DNA of 64,000 nt from Micromonospora sp. FIMYZ51 (GCF_038246755.1 NZ_CP134706.1:1984001-2048000); one strand, 5' to 3'; shown: positions 48,248 through 56,539, numbered from the stretch's first letter. Numbers and translations are program-made. The notes: a model not told the origin generated them from the letters alone.

Positions 48248-48547
48248 TCATGCTTGGTGGGCTCGCAGGATCCGCAGGCCGCCGCGACGCTTGAGGGCGC
48301 GGCGTTCTTCTTCGGACATGCCGGCCCAAACACCGGCGTCTTGGCCACTTTCGAGCGCCCATTGCAGGCACTGGTCGGTGACCGAGCAGCGACGGCAAAC
48401 AGCTTTGGCTTGCTCGACCTGCAACAGCGCGGGGCCGGACGTGCCGATCGGGAAGAAAAGCTCTGGATCTTCGTCGCGGCAGACCGCGTGGTGTCGCCAG
48501 TCGCCTGCGGGCTGGCTGGACATGCCGTGCGCAGACCGGCGGCTCAT
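48248..48547 (-). CDS. WhiB-family transcriptional regulator
   Basis: The 99-aa protein has a standard WhiB domain: C23, C51, C54 and C60 for the 4Fe-4S cluster, GVWAG at about residues 72-76, and a basic ERRALKRRGGLR C-terminus. It overlaps the DUF4326 gene by ATGA and ends in a terminator. Phage WhiB proteins such as the TM4 one can block host WhiB2. This one may act on host division or phage early promoters. Confidence 0.9.
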   Translation of the reverse strand: MSRRSAHGMSSQPAGDWRHHAVCRDEDPELFFPIGTSGPALLQVEQAKAVCRRCSVTDQCLQWALESGQDAGVWAGMSEEERRALKRRGGLRILRAHQA

Positions 48548-48903
48548 GCGGCCACCGCCTGAACAGCGTGGTTGGCCCGGCGGATTAAAACGTCTCCGTG
48601 GCAGAGCAACCCCGGCGCGCAGGTGCACGCCAGATCCTTGCCGGCAAGCGTGTGCAGTTCGGCGAGGATCCGTTCCCGGCGGGCCGGCTCAACGTGGGCA
48701 TACTCGGGTTCACCGTCGAGCCAGGCGTCGAAAGCGGCGACGCACACCTTGCGGGCGTCGGCTTCGTTGGCGGCGACCTCGGCGTCCAGGCAGTCGGCGA
48801 CGCGGAACGGGTTGCCCCATCGGCTGGTGCGGTCCACGATGACGGCGTTGTCGGGCCGGCTCCACCCTCGGGTGCGCTTGCGTTGGATCCGCTGCGGGCT
48901 CAC
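48544..48903 (-). CDS. DUF4326 protein
   Basis: The 119-aa product matches DUF4326: an N-terminal RTRGWSRPDNAVIVDRTSRW, a GNPFRV motif, then a long helix and a C-terminal ELHTLAGKDLACTCAPGLLC with the L-x-C-x-C...C-H motif. The family occurs in phages and mobile elements; its reaction is unknown. It lies between DUF5131 and WhiB, as often in actinophage early operons. Confidence 0.85.
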   Translation of the reverse strand: MSPQRIQRKRTRGWSRPDNAVIVDRTSRWGNPFRVADCLDAEVAANEADARKVCVAAFDAWLDGEPEYAHVEPARRERILAELHTLAGKDLACTCAPGLLCHGDVLIRRANHAVQAVAA

Positions 48904-49736
48904 GCGGCCACCGCCACACGCTCGGCCGGGTATTCACGGATCCGCAGGTGCTCCGGCCAAACCGACCAATCGCCGCCCTTACCCGACCCGGCCCACACCT
49001 TGCCGAGCTGCTTCACGAACACGGCGGTGCCAGCATCACGGGCCTTGCCGATCAACTCCTCAACCCAGCCGATCTGCATCGGGCGGGAACCCGGACCCGA
49101 CTCACCACCGATAATCAACCAGTCGATGCCGGCCAGGTCCAGGCTCGGCAGCGGGCCAAGCAGCGGCTCGGCGGAGATGAACCGGACGGCGGCGGGGGTG
49201 TCCCGCAGGGCGTCGGCGCGACCGGCGTGCTTGTCGGACTCGACAGACGTTCCCAGCCACACATTCCGCAGCGGTAGCGCCCGGCCGAGACGGTGCGACA
49301 TCAGCGAGTGGTGAACACCGCAGGTACACGGGTCGTTGAGGATCTGGGGCATCCGCTCCGGCCGCTTGGTGAGGATCTGGTAAACGTGCTGCGGCGTTTC
49401 AGCCATGACCGCGAACACCTGCGCCAGGAACTCACGCGGCACGCGGGCGTGGAACAGATCGGACATGCTGTTGACGAACACGGTGCGCGGCTTGCGCCAC
49501 GTCAGCGGCGTGCCCAGCTCGTCCGGGTGAACGGTGAGGGCGAAACCGGGGCCGGAGGTGACCGGGTGGCCGTCGTTCTGGTACTTGGCCTGCCCCATGG
49601 CCTTGAGCCGTCTGGCCATGCCGAGGGCATAGCAGTTGTCGCAACCGTCGCTGATCTTGTCGCAGCCGGTGGTGGGGTTCCAGACGGCGCCGATGGTGCC
49701 GGGCCGCTGTGTCCATTCGATGCTGGTGTCAGCCAT
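48900..49736 (-). CDS. DUF5131 (phage Gp37/Gp68 family) protein
   Basis: The 278-aa protein starts at ATG 49736. N-terminal SIEWTQRPGTIGAVWNPTTG is followed by CDKISDGCDNCYA (C25, C32, C35), which resembles a radical-SAM-like cluster, and by FVNSMSDLFH, VYQILTKRPERM and WLGTSVESDK, the hallmarks of DUF5131. The family is found in phages and defence-related elements; the catalytic role is unproven, though the cysteine triad suggests an iron-sulfur enzyme. Confidence 0.9.
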   Translation of the reverse strand: MADTSIEWTQRPGTIGAVWNPTTGCDKISDGCDNCYALGMARRLKAMGQAKYQNDGHPVTSGPGFALTVHPDELGTPLTWRKPRTVFVNSMSDLFHARVPREFLAQVFAVMAETPQHVYQILTKRPERMPQILNDPCTCGVHHSLMSHRLGRALPLRNVWLGTSVESDKHAGRADALRDTPAAVRFISAEPLLGPLPSLDLAGIDWLIIGGESGPGSRPMQIGWVEELIGKARDAGTAVFVKQLGKVWAGSGKGGDWSVWPEHLRIREYPAERVAVAA

Positions 49737-50274
49737 GGGCGTACTCCTTGACGGGCGTGGGGGTGGGGTTGAGGGTTTTCGTGGCCTGCTGCCGGGCGCG
49801 TAGTTGTGGCGCGGACTCGCGGGCGGCTTCGGGTGTCTGCACGATCCAGCCCCGCTGCCCGTGGGCCTTGTCGCTGGCCTCACGCTGGGCTGCGGCGAGG
49901 TCGAGAATCTGCGCGTCGGTCAAGCTGAGGGTGGTCATCGGGGGCTCCTTCACGGTGAGGGCGTTGAGGGCGTGGGCGAGTGCTGCACTGAGGTCGAGCG
50001 CGTCAGCACGGTCGAGCGGCCTCGCGTTGAGGTAGATGACGGCCCGGCAGATGGACACGGTCCAGCCGGCGCGGCTGGTGTGCGGCAGGCGATGCCAGCG
50101 GCACGTGTCGCAGGCCGCGAGCAGCGCGGCAGACAGGTCCAGGGCGTCCGTGGCGGCCAGGCGCACGCCGTTGAGGCGGATGGTTCCGTCGTCCAGCGTC
50201 AGCGTGTAGGCGGGGCGGCTGGTGGTGTACGGCAGCGTCACCCGGGCGACGTCCAGCACGGCGAGGCTAGGCAT
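49729..50274 (-). CDS. Hypothetical protein with internal duplication
   Basis: The 181-aa product may start at ATG 50274 or ATG 50283, with little RBS support for either. Two similar units (about 5-50 and 60-105) share [IV]-x-L-N-x-x-x-L and a common ADALDLSAAL-type helix, so an internal tandem duplication is visible. The C-terminal third is helical and glutamine/alanine-rich. No known family. Confidence 0.6.
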   Translation of the reverse strand: MPSLAVLDVARVTLPYTTSRPAYTLTLDDGTIRLNGVRLAATDALDLSAALLAACDTCRWHRLPHTSRAGWTVSICRAVIYLNARPLDRADALDLSAALAHALNALTVKEPPMTTLSLTDAQILDLAAAQREASDKAHGQRGWIVQTPEAARESAPQLRARQQATKTLNPTPTPVKEYAHG

Positions 50275-50788
50275 CGTTGCCATCCGACAAGTCGGTGATC
50301 GTCAGCTCCAACACGCCAAGAGGACCGAGCGGAACCACCGGCAGCCGCGTACCGATCCGAATGTGCGGGCAGTCCTCGCAGTGCAGAAACCGGGGCGCAT
50401 CGTCGGGAAGAAACCCCCAGCCAGGGTGCTTCTTCGTGCCGGAGGTGAGAGCGTCGATTACGGCTTTGCAGGTGGGATGCCAGTTGATCGGGTCGCGGCG
50501 GCCACCCCGGGCGAACCGCAGCGCCACATCGAACCGGGCGCGCTGCACGTCGCCGCGCGGAAGGCGGGCGGTCATCGCGGCGGTGGTGGCGAGGTTCCTC
50601 CACTCGGTGGTGAGCCGATGCTTTGCCCGCCACGAGCCTTTGTCGCCGTTCATGGTGAGCCAGCCGGCGGCAGGCTTGTTGGGCCATCCTCCGGGCGGCT
50701 TGGGCTGGCCGGTTTTGCGGTGGGGGACGTGGATGGTGGGTGCGGGGAGGCTGAGCTTCCACACGCGGGTGCCGGTGGTGGTGGTCAT
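50267..50788 (-). CDS. RusA-like Holliday junction resolvase
   Basis: The 173-aa product starts at ATG 50788 (ATGA overlap). It contains the RusA acidic set: RRDPINWHPTCKAVIDALTS (D99, N102, K108, D112) and GFLPDDAPRF (D129, D130). A beta-rich N-terminus (LSLPAPTIHVPHR) fits the fold. RusA resolves four-way junctions; in phages it helps recombination and packaging of branched DNA. Confidence 0.8.
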   Translation of the reverse strand: MTTTTGTRVWKLSLPAPTIHVPHRKTGQPKPPGGWPNKPAAGWLTMNGDKGSWRAKHRLTTEWRNLATTAAMTARLPRGDVQRARFDVALRFARGGRRDPINWHPTCKAVIDALTSGTKKHPGWGFLPDDAPRFLHCEDCPHIRIGTRLPVVPLGPLGVLELTITDLSDGNDA

Positions 50789-51378
50789 CGGGCCACCACC
50801 GCATCAAGCTGTGCGTGTACCGCGTCAGCCGCAGCCTCCGGCAACTCCCACGGCACCCGCACCTGCCCACGACACGGCACCGGCTCCGCGAGCCGCTGCA
50901 CATCCGCCAACACCAAATGCCACGCAGGACCCACCTTGGACGGCGACACGTACTCGCGTTGACCCCACGGCCAGCAGCAGGTGAACACGTCGTTGCTCTG
51001 GTCGGCTTGGTGGCAGCCGGTCAGGGTGGCGACGGCAACGACCGCGCCGCAGTCCATCCACAGGTGCGGGGACGGCTGCAACCGACCGACGTAGCCGGTG
51101 CGGGTGTCGCCGATCGCCGCGAGTTTCGGGTTCGGCTTGCGGAGGTCGATGGCGTTGGCGAACTCGTGCCATGCCTCGTTGATGTGGGAATCGCGTTCGC
51201 CGACGGTGCACCACGTTTGGCCGGCGTGGATGGCGATGCGCTGCCCGATGTGACGGTCGGCGATCCGCTGGCCCCGGTTCTCGACCAGCTTCGGGGTGAT
51301 GCCGAGGGCGGTGAGGGCGGCGGCTTCGGCGATGGCCCACGACCACGGGGGACGAATCGTGATGGCGGCGAGCGTCAC
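50785..51378 (-). CDS. ASCH/PUA-domain protein
   Basis: The 197-aa product starts at ATG 51378 (ATGA overlap). An early ITIRPPWSWAIAEAAALTAL and a KLVENRGQR, IAIHAGQTW sequence are typical of the ASCH fold (a PUA-like RNA-binding domain). A C-terminal GPAWHLVLADVQRLAEPVPC ends the fold. Such domains bind RNA or modified nucleotides; the role here is unknown. Confidence 0.75.
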   Translation of the reverse strand: MTLAAITIRPPWSWAIAEAAALTALGITPKLVENRGQRIADRHIGQRIAIHAGQTWCTVGERDSHINEAWHEFANAIDLRKPNPKLAAIGDTRTGYVGRLQPSPHLWMDCGAVVAVATLTGCHQADQSNDVFTCCWPWGQREYVSPSKVGPAWHLVLADVQRLAEPVPCRGQVRVPWELPEAAADAVHAQLDAVVAR

Positions 51379-51743
51379 GGCTTCACCGCCTTGCGGGCTG
51401 CCTCCATGGCATCAGCCCACACGCCGGAGCCCTCATACCAGCCGACCGCTTCGGCGTGCGCCTCGATCGCTGTGGCGGCGGCTTCCACCCCGGCGCTGAA
51501 TGCGTCAGTGACGGCCGGCTCGTCGGCCCGGTACAGGCGCACCAGTTCAAGGCCGTCGCCGTCTGCCCACTCCAACACCTGCTGCCACGTGTACGCCCCG
51601 CCCTCCGTAAACCAGTGATCGCCGCTGCCGAACTCGGCGTCTTCGGCATCGTCGCGCTCCAACACGATCGGCAAGTCACGGCCGGCAGGGTCGAGCAGGC
51701 CGACCAGGGCGCGGTCCGGCGGCTCAGGCATCGACGCGGTCAC
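51375..51743 (-). CDS. Hypothetical protein
   Basis: The 122-aa acidic protein starts at GTG 51743 (GTGA overlap) or ATG 51731. It has beta strands around GGAYTWQQVLEWADGDGLEL and helices at the C-terminus (AGVEAAATAIEAHAEAVGWY). No family is recognised. It is part of the overlapping operon. Confidence 0.55.
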   Translation of the reverse strand: MTASMPEPPDRALVGLLDPAGRDLPIVLERDDAEDAEFGSGDHWFTEGGAYTWQQVLEWADGDGLELVRLYRADEPAVTDAFSAGVEAAATAIEAHAEAVGWYEGSGVWADAMEAARKAVKP

Positions 51744-52159
51744 GCCGCCACTCCCGCCCGGTCCAAAACGGCCCGGCAGACGGCCTCCAAGTCACGGGCG
51801 TACAGCGGATGCCCATCGATCAGGTCGTACAGGCCGTCACCGCTCGACGCGATGTACTCGCGCACCCGCCCGGCAGCCGCCGTCGACTCGGGAAGGTCCC
51901 GGCTGTCGTCCTTGATGTCGTCCGGCTGCGGCGGGATCACGGTGACGTCGGACAGTGCGACGCTGCGGTCATGTCCGGTCACGCCCACGATGGCCTTCAT
52001 CGCCGGGCCGGAACCGACAACCAGCGCCGTGCCGATGGTCTGGCCGTACTGGATGCGCCCGTCGGTCTTGTAGCTAACCCAGTTGCCGGGCAGGCAGGCG
52101 TTGTTGAAGTCGGCTACCGCCTGCAACTGCTGGCGCTCGAAGTCGCTGTACTCGGTCAT
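51740..52159 (-). CDS. Hypothetical protein
   Basis: The 139-aa product starts at ATG 52159. It is an acidic alpha/beta protein: MTEYSDFERQQLQAVADFNN, VSYKTDGRIQYGQTIGTALV, and a C-terminal DGHPLYARDLEAVCRAVLDR. No conserved catalytic motif. It is coupled to its neighbour. Confidence 0.55.
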   Translation of the reverse strand: MTEYSDFERQQLQAVADFNNACLPGNWVSYKTDGRIQYGQTIGTALVVGSGPAMKAIVGVTGHDRSVALSDVTVIPPQPDDIKDDSRDLPESTAAAGRVREYIASSGDGLYDLIDGHPLYARDLEAVCRAVLDRAGVAA

Positions 52160-52169
52160 GGGTGCCTCC

Positions 52170-52709
52170 TCAGGCTGGGGTGTGGTCGTGGTTGGGGGAG
52201 AGGGAAGTCGTGTCGCCGTCCGGGCGCAGCAGCACCCAGCCCCGACGAATCAGCACCGGCACCATCTCGGCGTCCTGGTGCTCGCGGAGAATCCAACCCA
52301 TCCGCTCCGCCTCAACCCGCACCTCACCGACAGGGTTGGTGACCCGGTCGTGGTGCGGGCGGCATGCGCCGAGCAGCCAAGCGGCGCCGTTGATGCGCTC
52401 CCGCATCTCGCCGTGCCGTCCGCCGTTTTTCCGGTTCAGGCGGTGGTGGCGGTCTTGCTGTTGGCGGGGGCAGGCGGGCCACTCGCAGCGAAGCCCGGAG
52501 CGGCCGTCCACGAGGGCTTTCACCTCATCGGACGGGCCGGTGTAGGCGGGTTGCTTGCGCGCGGCGGGCTTCCGGTCCCGGTCGGCGGCGGTGCGGGACA
52601 GGCCAGCGCCGGTGTTGACCAGCGTCGACCACGGGCGCGACACACCCTGCTCGGCCAGCAGGGCGGCACGCTTAGCCGACATCGGACGCAACCCGGTACG
52701 GCGCTCCAT
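52170..52709 (-). CDS. HNH endonuclease-like protein (NinG-like N-terminus)
   Basis: The 179-aa protein starts at ATG 52709 (ATGA overlap). The basic N-terminus (RRTGLRPMSAKRAALLAEQG) resembles NinG-type recombination proteins. The core has CEWPACPRQQQDRHHRLNRK and ACRPHHDRVTN, i.e. two cysteines and the His pair of an HNH zinc nuclease. It may help recombination or packaging. Confidence 0.75.
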   Translation of the reverse strand: MERRTGLRPMSAKRAALLAEQGVSRPWSTLVNTGAGLSRTAADRDRKPAARKQPAYTGPSDEVKALVDGRSGLRCEWPACPRQQQDRHHRLNRKNGGRHGEMRERINGAAWLLGACRPHHDRVTNPVGEVRVEAERMGWILREHQDAEMVPVLIRRGWVLLRPDGDTTSLSPNHDHTPA

Positions 52710-53056
52710 CAGTGCCCCGCCACCGCATACATTGACCGGACCGAGGCGTTTACGCTCTGCCAGGCGCGCAGCTCAGACTCCAACGCCTTCGCTTGCCGGT
52801 CCGCGTACTTGTACGCCACATCCGCCGCGTCGCGAGCCGCCCGCTCCGAGGCTGTCGCCAACTCGGCTGCGTACTTCTTCTCCGTCTGCGGCCCCTGATG
52901 CGCCATGTACGCCCGCGCAAACGCCTGGTCGTAGGCGGCGTCAGCCTTCAAGAAAGCGTCGTACCGCTCGCTGCACACCCGCACCCCGTTGGCGATCCGG
53001 TCCGAGCACGAGCGGATAGCCGCCTCGATGTCGACGGGGTTCAGAACGTCGCTCAT
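52709..53056 (-). CDS. Helical protein of recombination operon
   Basis: The 115-aa, almost entirely helical protein contains MSDVLNPVDIEAAIRSCSDR, then DAAYDQAFARAYMAHQGPQT and ARDAADVAYKYADRQAKALE. This is a common small phage protein next to recombination genes; a coiled dimer is likely. No catalytic residues stand out. It is coupled by ATGA to the HNH gene. Confidence 0.65.
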   Translation of the reverse strand: MSDVLNPVDIEAAIRSCSDRIANGVRVCSERYDAFLKADAAYDQAFARAYMAHQGPQTEKKYAAELATASERAARDAADVAYKYADRQAKALESELRAWQSVNASVRSMYAVAGH

Positions 53057-53931
53057 CGGGCACCGCCGTACGGGCGGATCGGCCAGTCGGTGGTGACGCT
53101 GTCGGCCCGCTCCCGCAGGAACGCGACATCATCGAGGGACTTGGCACGCTCGGCCTCGTCCTGCGTCCGCTGCGCCCGGTACTCCAGCTCGTTGGCCTGC
53201 CGGCGCCAATACTGGGCGAGACCTTCGGCCTGCTCGGCGTACCAGCCGACCTGCGCGGCGTGCACCTCAGCGAGGGTCAGCTTCCCGAACTCCTGAAACC
53301 CGCGAACGATGTTCTCCGGGTAACGCCGGTCGGAGTACATGTCCATCACGTCCAGCGGCTCAGCCAACGCCCGCTGAGCCCGCTGACCGATCCGGTACGC
53401 CACACGGGCCGCACCCAGAGCGTCAGCCTCCGCATCGTGGGCGCCGTCCAACCGCACCCCGTACTGCTGGCACAGGGCGTCAAGCTGCCGCTTACCCGGC
53501 CGGAACCGGTCGAGTGCCTTGTCGATGACGAACACGTCCACCACGGGGCCGATCGGACGCCCCAACCGCTGCTCGACCGTCGACACGCCGTGGCGGCGGC
53601 ACTCCCGGTCGAGCAGAGTGAAGTCGAACGCCAGGTTGGAACCCACGACCGGAACGTCGGCGAGCATCGCGTCAGCAAGCGCACCGGCCACCTGATCGAG
53701 CACCACGCCGGCCGGCTGCCCGTTGGCGCGAGCGTGCTCGGTGGTGATGCCGTGCACATCGGTGGCGGCCTGCGGAATGTCCACGTCGACCGCGATCAGA
53801 TGCGAGTGCACGTCGACCGGCTTGCCGGGGCGGATGCGGGCGACGGTGGCGGAGACGATCCGGTCGTTCTCCACATCGGTCCCGGTTGATTCCGTGTCGA
53901 ACGGGGCCATCTCCCCGAGGTGCCAGGTCAT
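53053..53931 (-). CDS. DnaQ-like 3'-5' exonuclease
   Basis: The 292-aa protein starts at ATG 53931 (ATGA overlap). The exonuclease motifs are in order: exo I FDTESTGTDVENDRIV (D12, E14), exo II VVGSNLAFDFTLLDRE, exo III HDAEADALGAARV with the catalytic His and Asp. A helical, coiled C-terminal third follows (about 190-292). It may trim DNA for the phage recombination pathway. Confidence 0.9.
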   Translation of the reverse strand: MTWHLGEMAPFDTESTGTDVENDRIVSATVARIRPGKPVDVHSHLIAVDVDIPQAATDVHGITTEHARANGQPAGVVLDQVAGALADAMLADVPVVGSNLAFDFTLLDRECRRHGVSTVEQRLGRPIGPVVDVFVIDKALDRFRPGKRQLDALCQQYGVRLDGAHDAEADALGAARVAYRIGQRAQRALAEPLDVMDMYSDRRYPENIVRGFQEFGKLTLAEVHAAQVGWYAEQAEGLAQYWRRQANELEYRAQRTQDEAERAKSLDDVAFLRERADSVTTDWPIRPYGGAR

Positions 53932-55016
53932 GCCGTCGCTCCCGCCTTCTCGATCGCGGCAAGGAACCGGCGCATGTCGTCGGCTGTGGCGTCAGCCGAC
54001 GACCGGCCCACCACCTCGCAGAAGTTGCGCTCCAACTCGTCGTTGCTGCCCCACGGCGACGCCGCCAAAATCTGCGTCCACAGCGCGTCCACGTCGTCAC
54101 CGGCCACCACGTCCGAGGGCTGAACAACCACCACCTCGGCGGCAGGCCGCGCACCATTGAGGGCATCGCGGCGGGCTTCCAGCACGGCCAGCAGATCGGC
54201 CGGAATCTTGCCGCCGTTCTTCTCCTTGATCTGGTTCGCCACGTCGTACAGGGCTTCCACGCTCTTAGCGGCGTCGATCAGCGTCGTGTAGTCGACCGTC
54301 GCCGCAATCGCCAACTGGACGTCACCAGCGACAGCGGCGGCGTTGCGGGCCGCCACCAACTCCTGAACCCGACCCGACATCAACTGCTTCGGCGTCAACT
54401 CGTCCACATGCAGCGTGGGGACAGCGAAGTTGAACGTCTGCGGCCTCCCATCCACCTGGCGGGTGACGGTCCGCTGGTCCAGGACGAGCCGGCCGGGGAT
54501 CGCGCCCTGCGCCATCGCCAACAGTTGGGCGACACCCGGCAGTTCAACAGCGGCGTAGTAGGAGCCGGTGTCGACCCGCCACGCCCCAAGGCCGGGAATG
54601 TCTTCCAACATGACCCGCAGGCGGGTGTGAATCTTGCAGTCACGGGCAGCCGGGTCGCACAGGCAATTCGACTTGCTGATCTTCTCCTGCTGTCCGTCGC
54701 AACGCCGCAGGCAGCCACCCTTGGACCACATCTCGTACCACTGCGACTCGCCCGGATCCTGCGGCGGAATCAGCACCGGAACCTCGGCGGTGTCGGTGAT
54801 GACCTGCCACTGCTGGGAGCCTCTCGGCGGCTGCCACGGCTCCACCTTGCCGCCATACGTGGCGGCGATCTTCTCGATGAGCACCTGGCGGGGGGAGGTG
54901 AACCGCAGTCGGTCGAGCTTCGTGGGCTTCTCACGGCCGTTCGCGTTGCGGACCTTCACGCCGAGGCGGATACGCCCTACCTCGGTTTGGCTCAGTTGGA
55001 GTCCCAAGATGGGCAT
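53928..55016 (-). CDS. Recombination directionality factor (phiC31 Gp3-like)
   Basis: The 362-aa protein starts at ATG 55016 (ATGA overlap). It opens MPILGLQLSQTEVGRIRLGV, then KLDRLRFTSPRQVLIEKIAA and PVLIPPQDPGESQWYEMWSK, and has a Cys cluster (CLRRCDG...CLCDPAARDCK), the pattern of the Gp3-like family from phiC31-type phages. Gp3 binds serine integrase and turns attP x attB integration into excision. The C-terminal half is longer than in phiC31. No integrase is in this window. Confidence 0.75.
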   Translation of the reverse strand: MPILGLQLSQTEVGRIRLGVKVRNANGREKPTKLDRLRFTSPRQVLIEKIAATYGGKVEPWQPPRGSQQWQVITDTAEVPVLIPPQDPGESQWYEMWSKGGCLRRCDGQQEKISKSNCLCDPAARDCKIHTRLRVMLEDIPGLGAWRVDTGSYYAAVELPGVAQLLAMAQGAIPGRLVLDQRTVTRQVDGRPQTFNFAVPTLHVDELTPKQLMSGRVQELVAARNAAAVAGDVQLAIAATVDYTTLIDAAKSVEALYDVANQIKEKNGGKIPADLLAVLEARRDALNGARPAAEVVVVQPSDVVAGDDVDALWTQILAASPWGSNDELERNFCEVVGRSSADATADDMRRFLAAIEKAGATA

Positions 55017-55903
55017 CAGTTGGCCTCTTTCATGGTCATGGTCACAGGGCGGGAAAGAACGCTGTTCAAGGGAGCGGCCAACCCCTCCACCACGCGGCAC
55101 ATGTGCACGAAGTAGGCGAAGTTGGCTTCCGTCAGATACGCCTCACGCATCTGCACCCGCTCCGGGCGGATGTGCACGATCAGCCCGCCCTTGATCTCGG
55201 GCATCGGCTGCTCGGTGCCGTCAGGCAGCAGGACGGCGTCGGCGTTGGCGTAGGCGCCCACCTGCCAGCCGTTCGTCAGGTAGACGTTCCGCGAGGACTT
55301 GTAGTCATCGACCAGCGGAAGGCCAGTCAGGTGGGCGAGCCGCTTCGGTAGCCGAGACTGCTCGGTGAAGCGGAGGATCGCGTCGAGCGTGCCCCCGTAC
55401 CCCCATTTGCGGGAGATGACGGTGATCTCAGTGGCCAGAAACTCCGGCCGGTACCGGTCGTACCAGCGGTACCACTGGTCAACCAGCGGCTTCGCATCCT
55501 CATCGACGTGCACACCCGGCCCGTGCAGGATGGTGTGTTCGGCGGCGTCGTGCAGTTTGGTGCCGCGTTCGGCGGCGGCGTCCCGTTCGGCGTTGTGCCG
55601 GTCGGCCAGCCAGTAGGTGACGCAGTCACGGCAGTTGCCGCACGCGTCGTCGGTGCGGGTGGAGTTGCACAACGGCTGCCGGGACGCCCGGTTCAGCATG
55701 GGCAGGTTGTCGAATGCGGCTTGGGCGGCGAGCCTGGCAGCCCAGTCGGTAAGCCCGAATTTGGCGATGTGGCTGAGGACGGTGGTGACGGAGATGAACC
55801 GTTCGCCGGTAACGGGGTGGATGTACCAGCGGTGCCCGGTGTCGGGGTTGGTGAGGGCGGACGGGGGTCCGGGCTTGGCCTGCGGTTCGGCGGTGATGGT
55901 CAT
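55016..55903 (-). CDS. PD-(D/E)XK nuclease with four-cysteine cluster
   Basis: The 295-aa protein starts at ATG 55903 (ATGA overlap). It looks like a RecB/Cas4-type nuclease: GTKLHDAAE (H118), GGTLDAIL (D174) and LVDDYKSSR (D200-x-K202). Four cysteines, C79, C88, C91 and C94, precede the core and could ligate an iron-sulfur cluster or zinc. It sits next to the directionality factor and exonuclease, so a recombination role is plausible. Confidence 0.75.
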   Translation of the reverse strand: MTITAEPQAKPGPPSALTNPDTGHRWYIHPVTGERFISVTTVLSHIAKFGLTDWAARLAAQAAFDNLPMLNRASRQPLCNSTRTDDACGNCRDCVTYWLADRHNAERDAAAERGTKLHDAAEHTILHGPGVHVDEDAKPLVDQWYRWYDRYRPEFLATEITVISRKWGYGGTLDAILRFTEQSRLPKRLAHLTGLPLVDDYKSSRNVYLTNGWQVGAYANADAVLLPDGTEQPMPEIKGGLIVHIRPERVQMREAYLTEANFAYFVHMCRVVEGLAAPLNSVLSRPVTMTMKEAN

Positions 55904-56205
55904 CAGATCCACGCCCATTCGCGGGCAGTCGCCATCGCCACCACTTCCACCGTCGGCGGCGAATCCGGCCGGTGCTCGTGCTGCTCGCCGCAGAACGGGG
56001 TGCACCCGTCGGCGGTGCCACGGATCAGCCACGCCCGCCCGTCAGCCGACAGGTTCAGGTAGCCGCGCGTGAGGCTGTGCTTGTACTGCTCAATGACGGT
56101 GCCGTCGTCGGAGGTGGCGCGGCCCATCCACATCCACAGGTAGCGGTCGTCGGCGGGGATGACCGCTTCGAGGGGCGCCCAGTTCGCGGTGTCGTTGTCG
56201 GTCAT
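55903..56205 (-). CDS. Hypothetical protein
   Basis: The 100-aa product starts at ATG 56205 (GTG 56208 is possible). It has DDRYLWMWMGRATSDDGTVI and YLNLSADGRAWLIRGTADGC, with TPFCGEQHEH near the C-terminus, which may bind metal. No known family. It is coupled by ATGA overlaps. Confidence 0.55.
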   Translation of the reverse strand: MTDNDTANWAPLEAVIPADDRYLWMWMGRATSDDGTVIEQYKHSLTRGYLNLSADGRAWLIRGTADGCTPFCGEQHEHRPDSPPTVEVVAMATAREWAWI

Positions 56206-56429
56206 CACCAGTCCTGGTTGTCGAAGTGGGCGTCGTAGTCGAGGTCGGCCCGCAGGCATTCGGGCTTCCAGCAGCCGGCCAGCAGTGAGGCGACCGGTCC
56301 GCCGCAGGTGTGGCAGGTGTGGCCGGCAGGCTGCTGGCAGGGACGCTGCGGGGTGATCGGCCACGGGGTGGGGGCAGGCGGCGGCGGATCCGGCACCAAC
56401 GGCGGGTCGGCGAGCAGCGGGAGGGTCAC
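56205..56429 (-). CDS. Small zinc-knuckle protein
   Basis: The 74-aa product starts at GTG 56429 behind GGGAGG. A proline-rich N-terminus is followed by CQQPAGHTCHTCGGPVASLL and LAGCWKPEC, giving a C-x(n)-C-x2-C...C-x4-C zinc pattern. No known family. Confidence 0.5.
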   Translation of the reverse strand: MTLPLLADPPLVPDPPPPAPTPWPITPQRPCQQPAGHTCHTCGGPVASLLAGCWKPECLRADLDYDAHFDNQDW

Positions 56430-56539
56430 TGGTGGCCTCCCATTAGTGGCCCGCACACGATCAGGTCATGCAGCGGACACCCATCCGAGTCGGGGCCGTC
56501 AGCGGTCGGAATGCAGGCGCAGCGCGGGTCGGCAGCCAT
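56426..56539 (-). CDS. Tiny cysteine-rich protein
   Basis: The 37-aa ORF starts at ATG 56539 (TAATG overlap) and ends in a GTGA overlap. It reads MAADPRCACIPTADGPDSDG and CPLHDLIVCGPL. The CxC...GC-P-L-H pattern is seen in other small actinophage proteins; metal binding is likely. Both flanking overlaps support it. Confidence 0.5.
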   Translation of the reverse strand: MAADPRCACIPTADGPDSDGCPLHDLIVCGPLMGGHQ

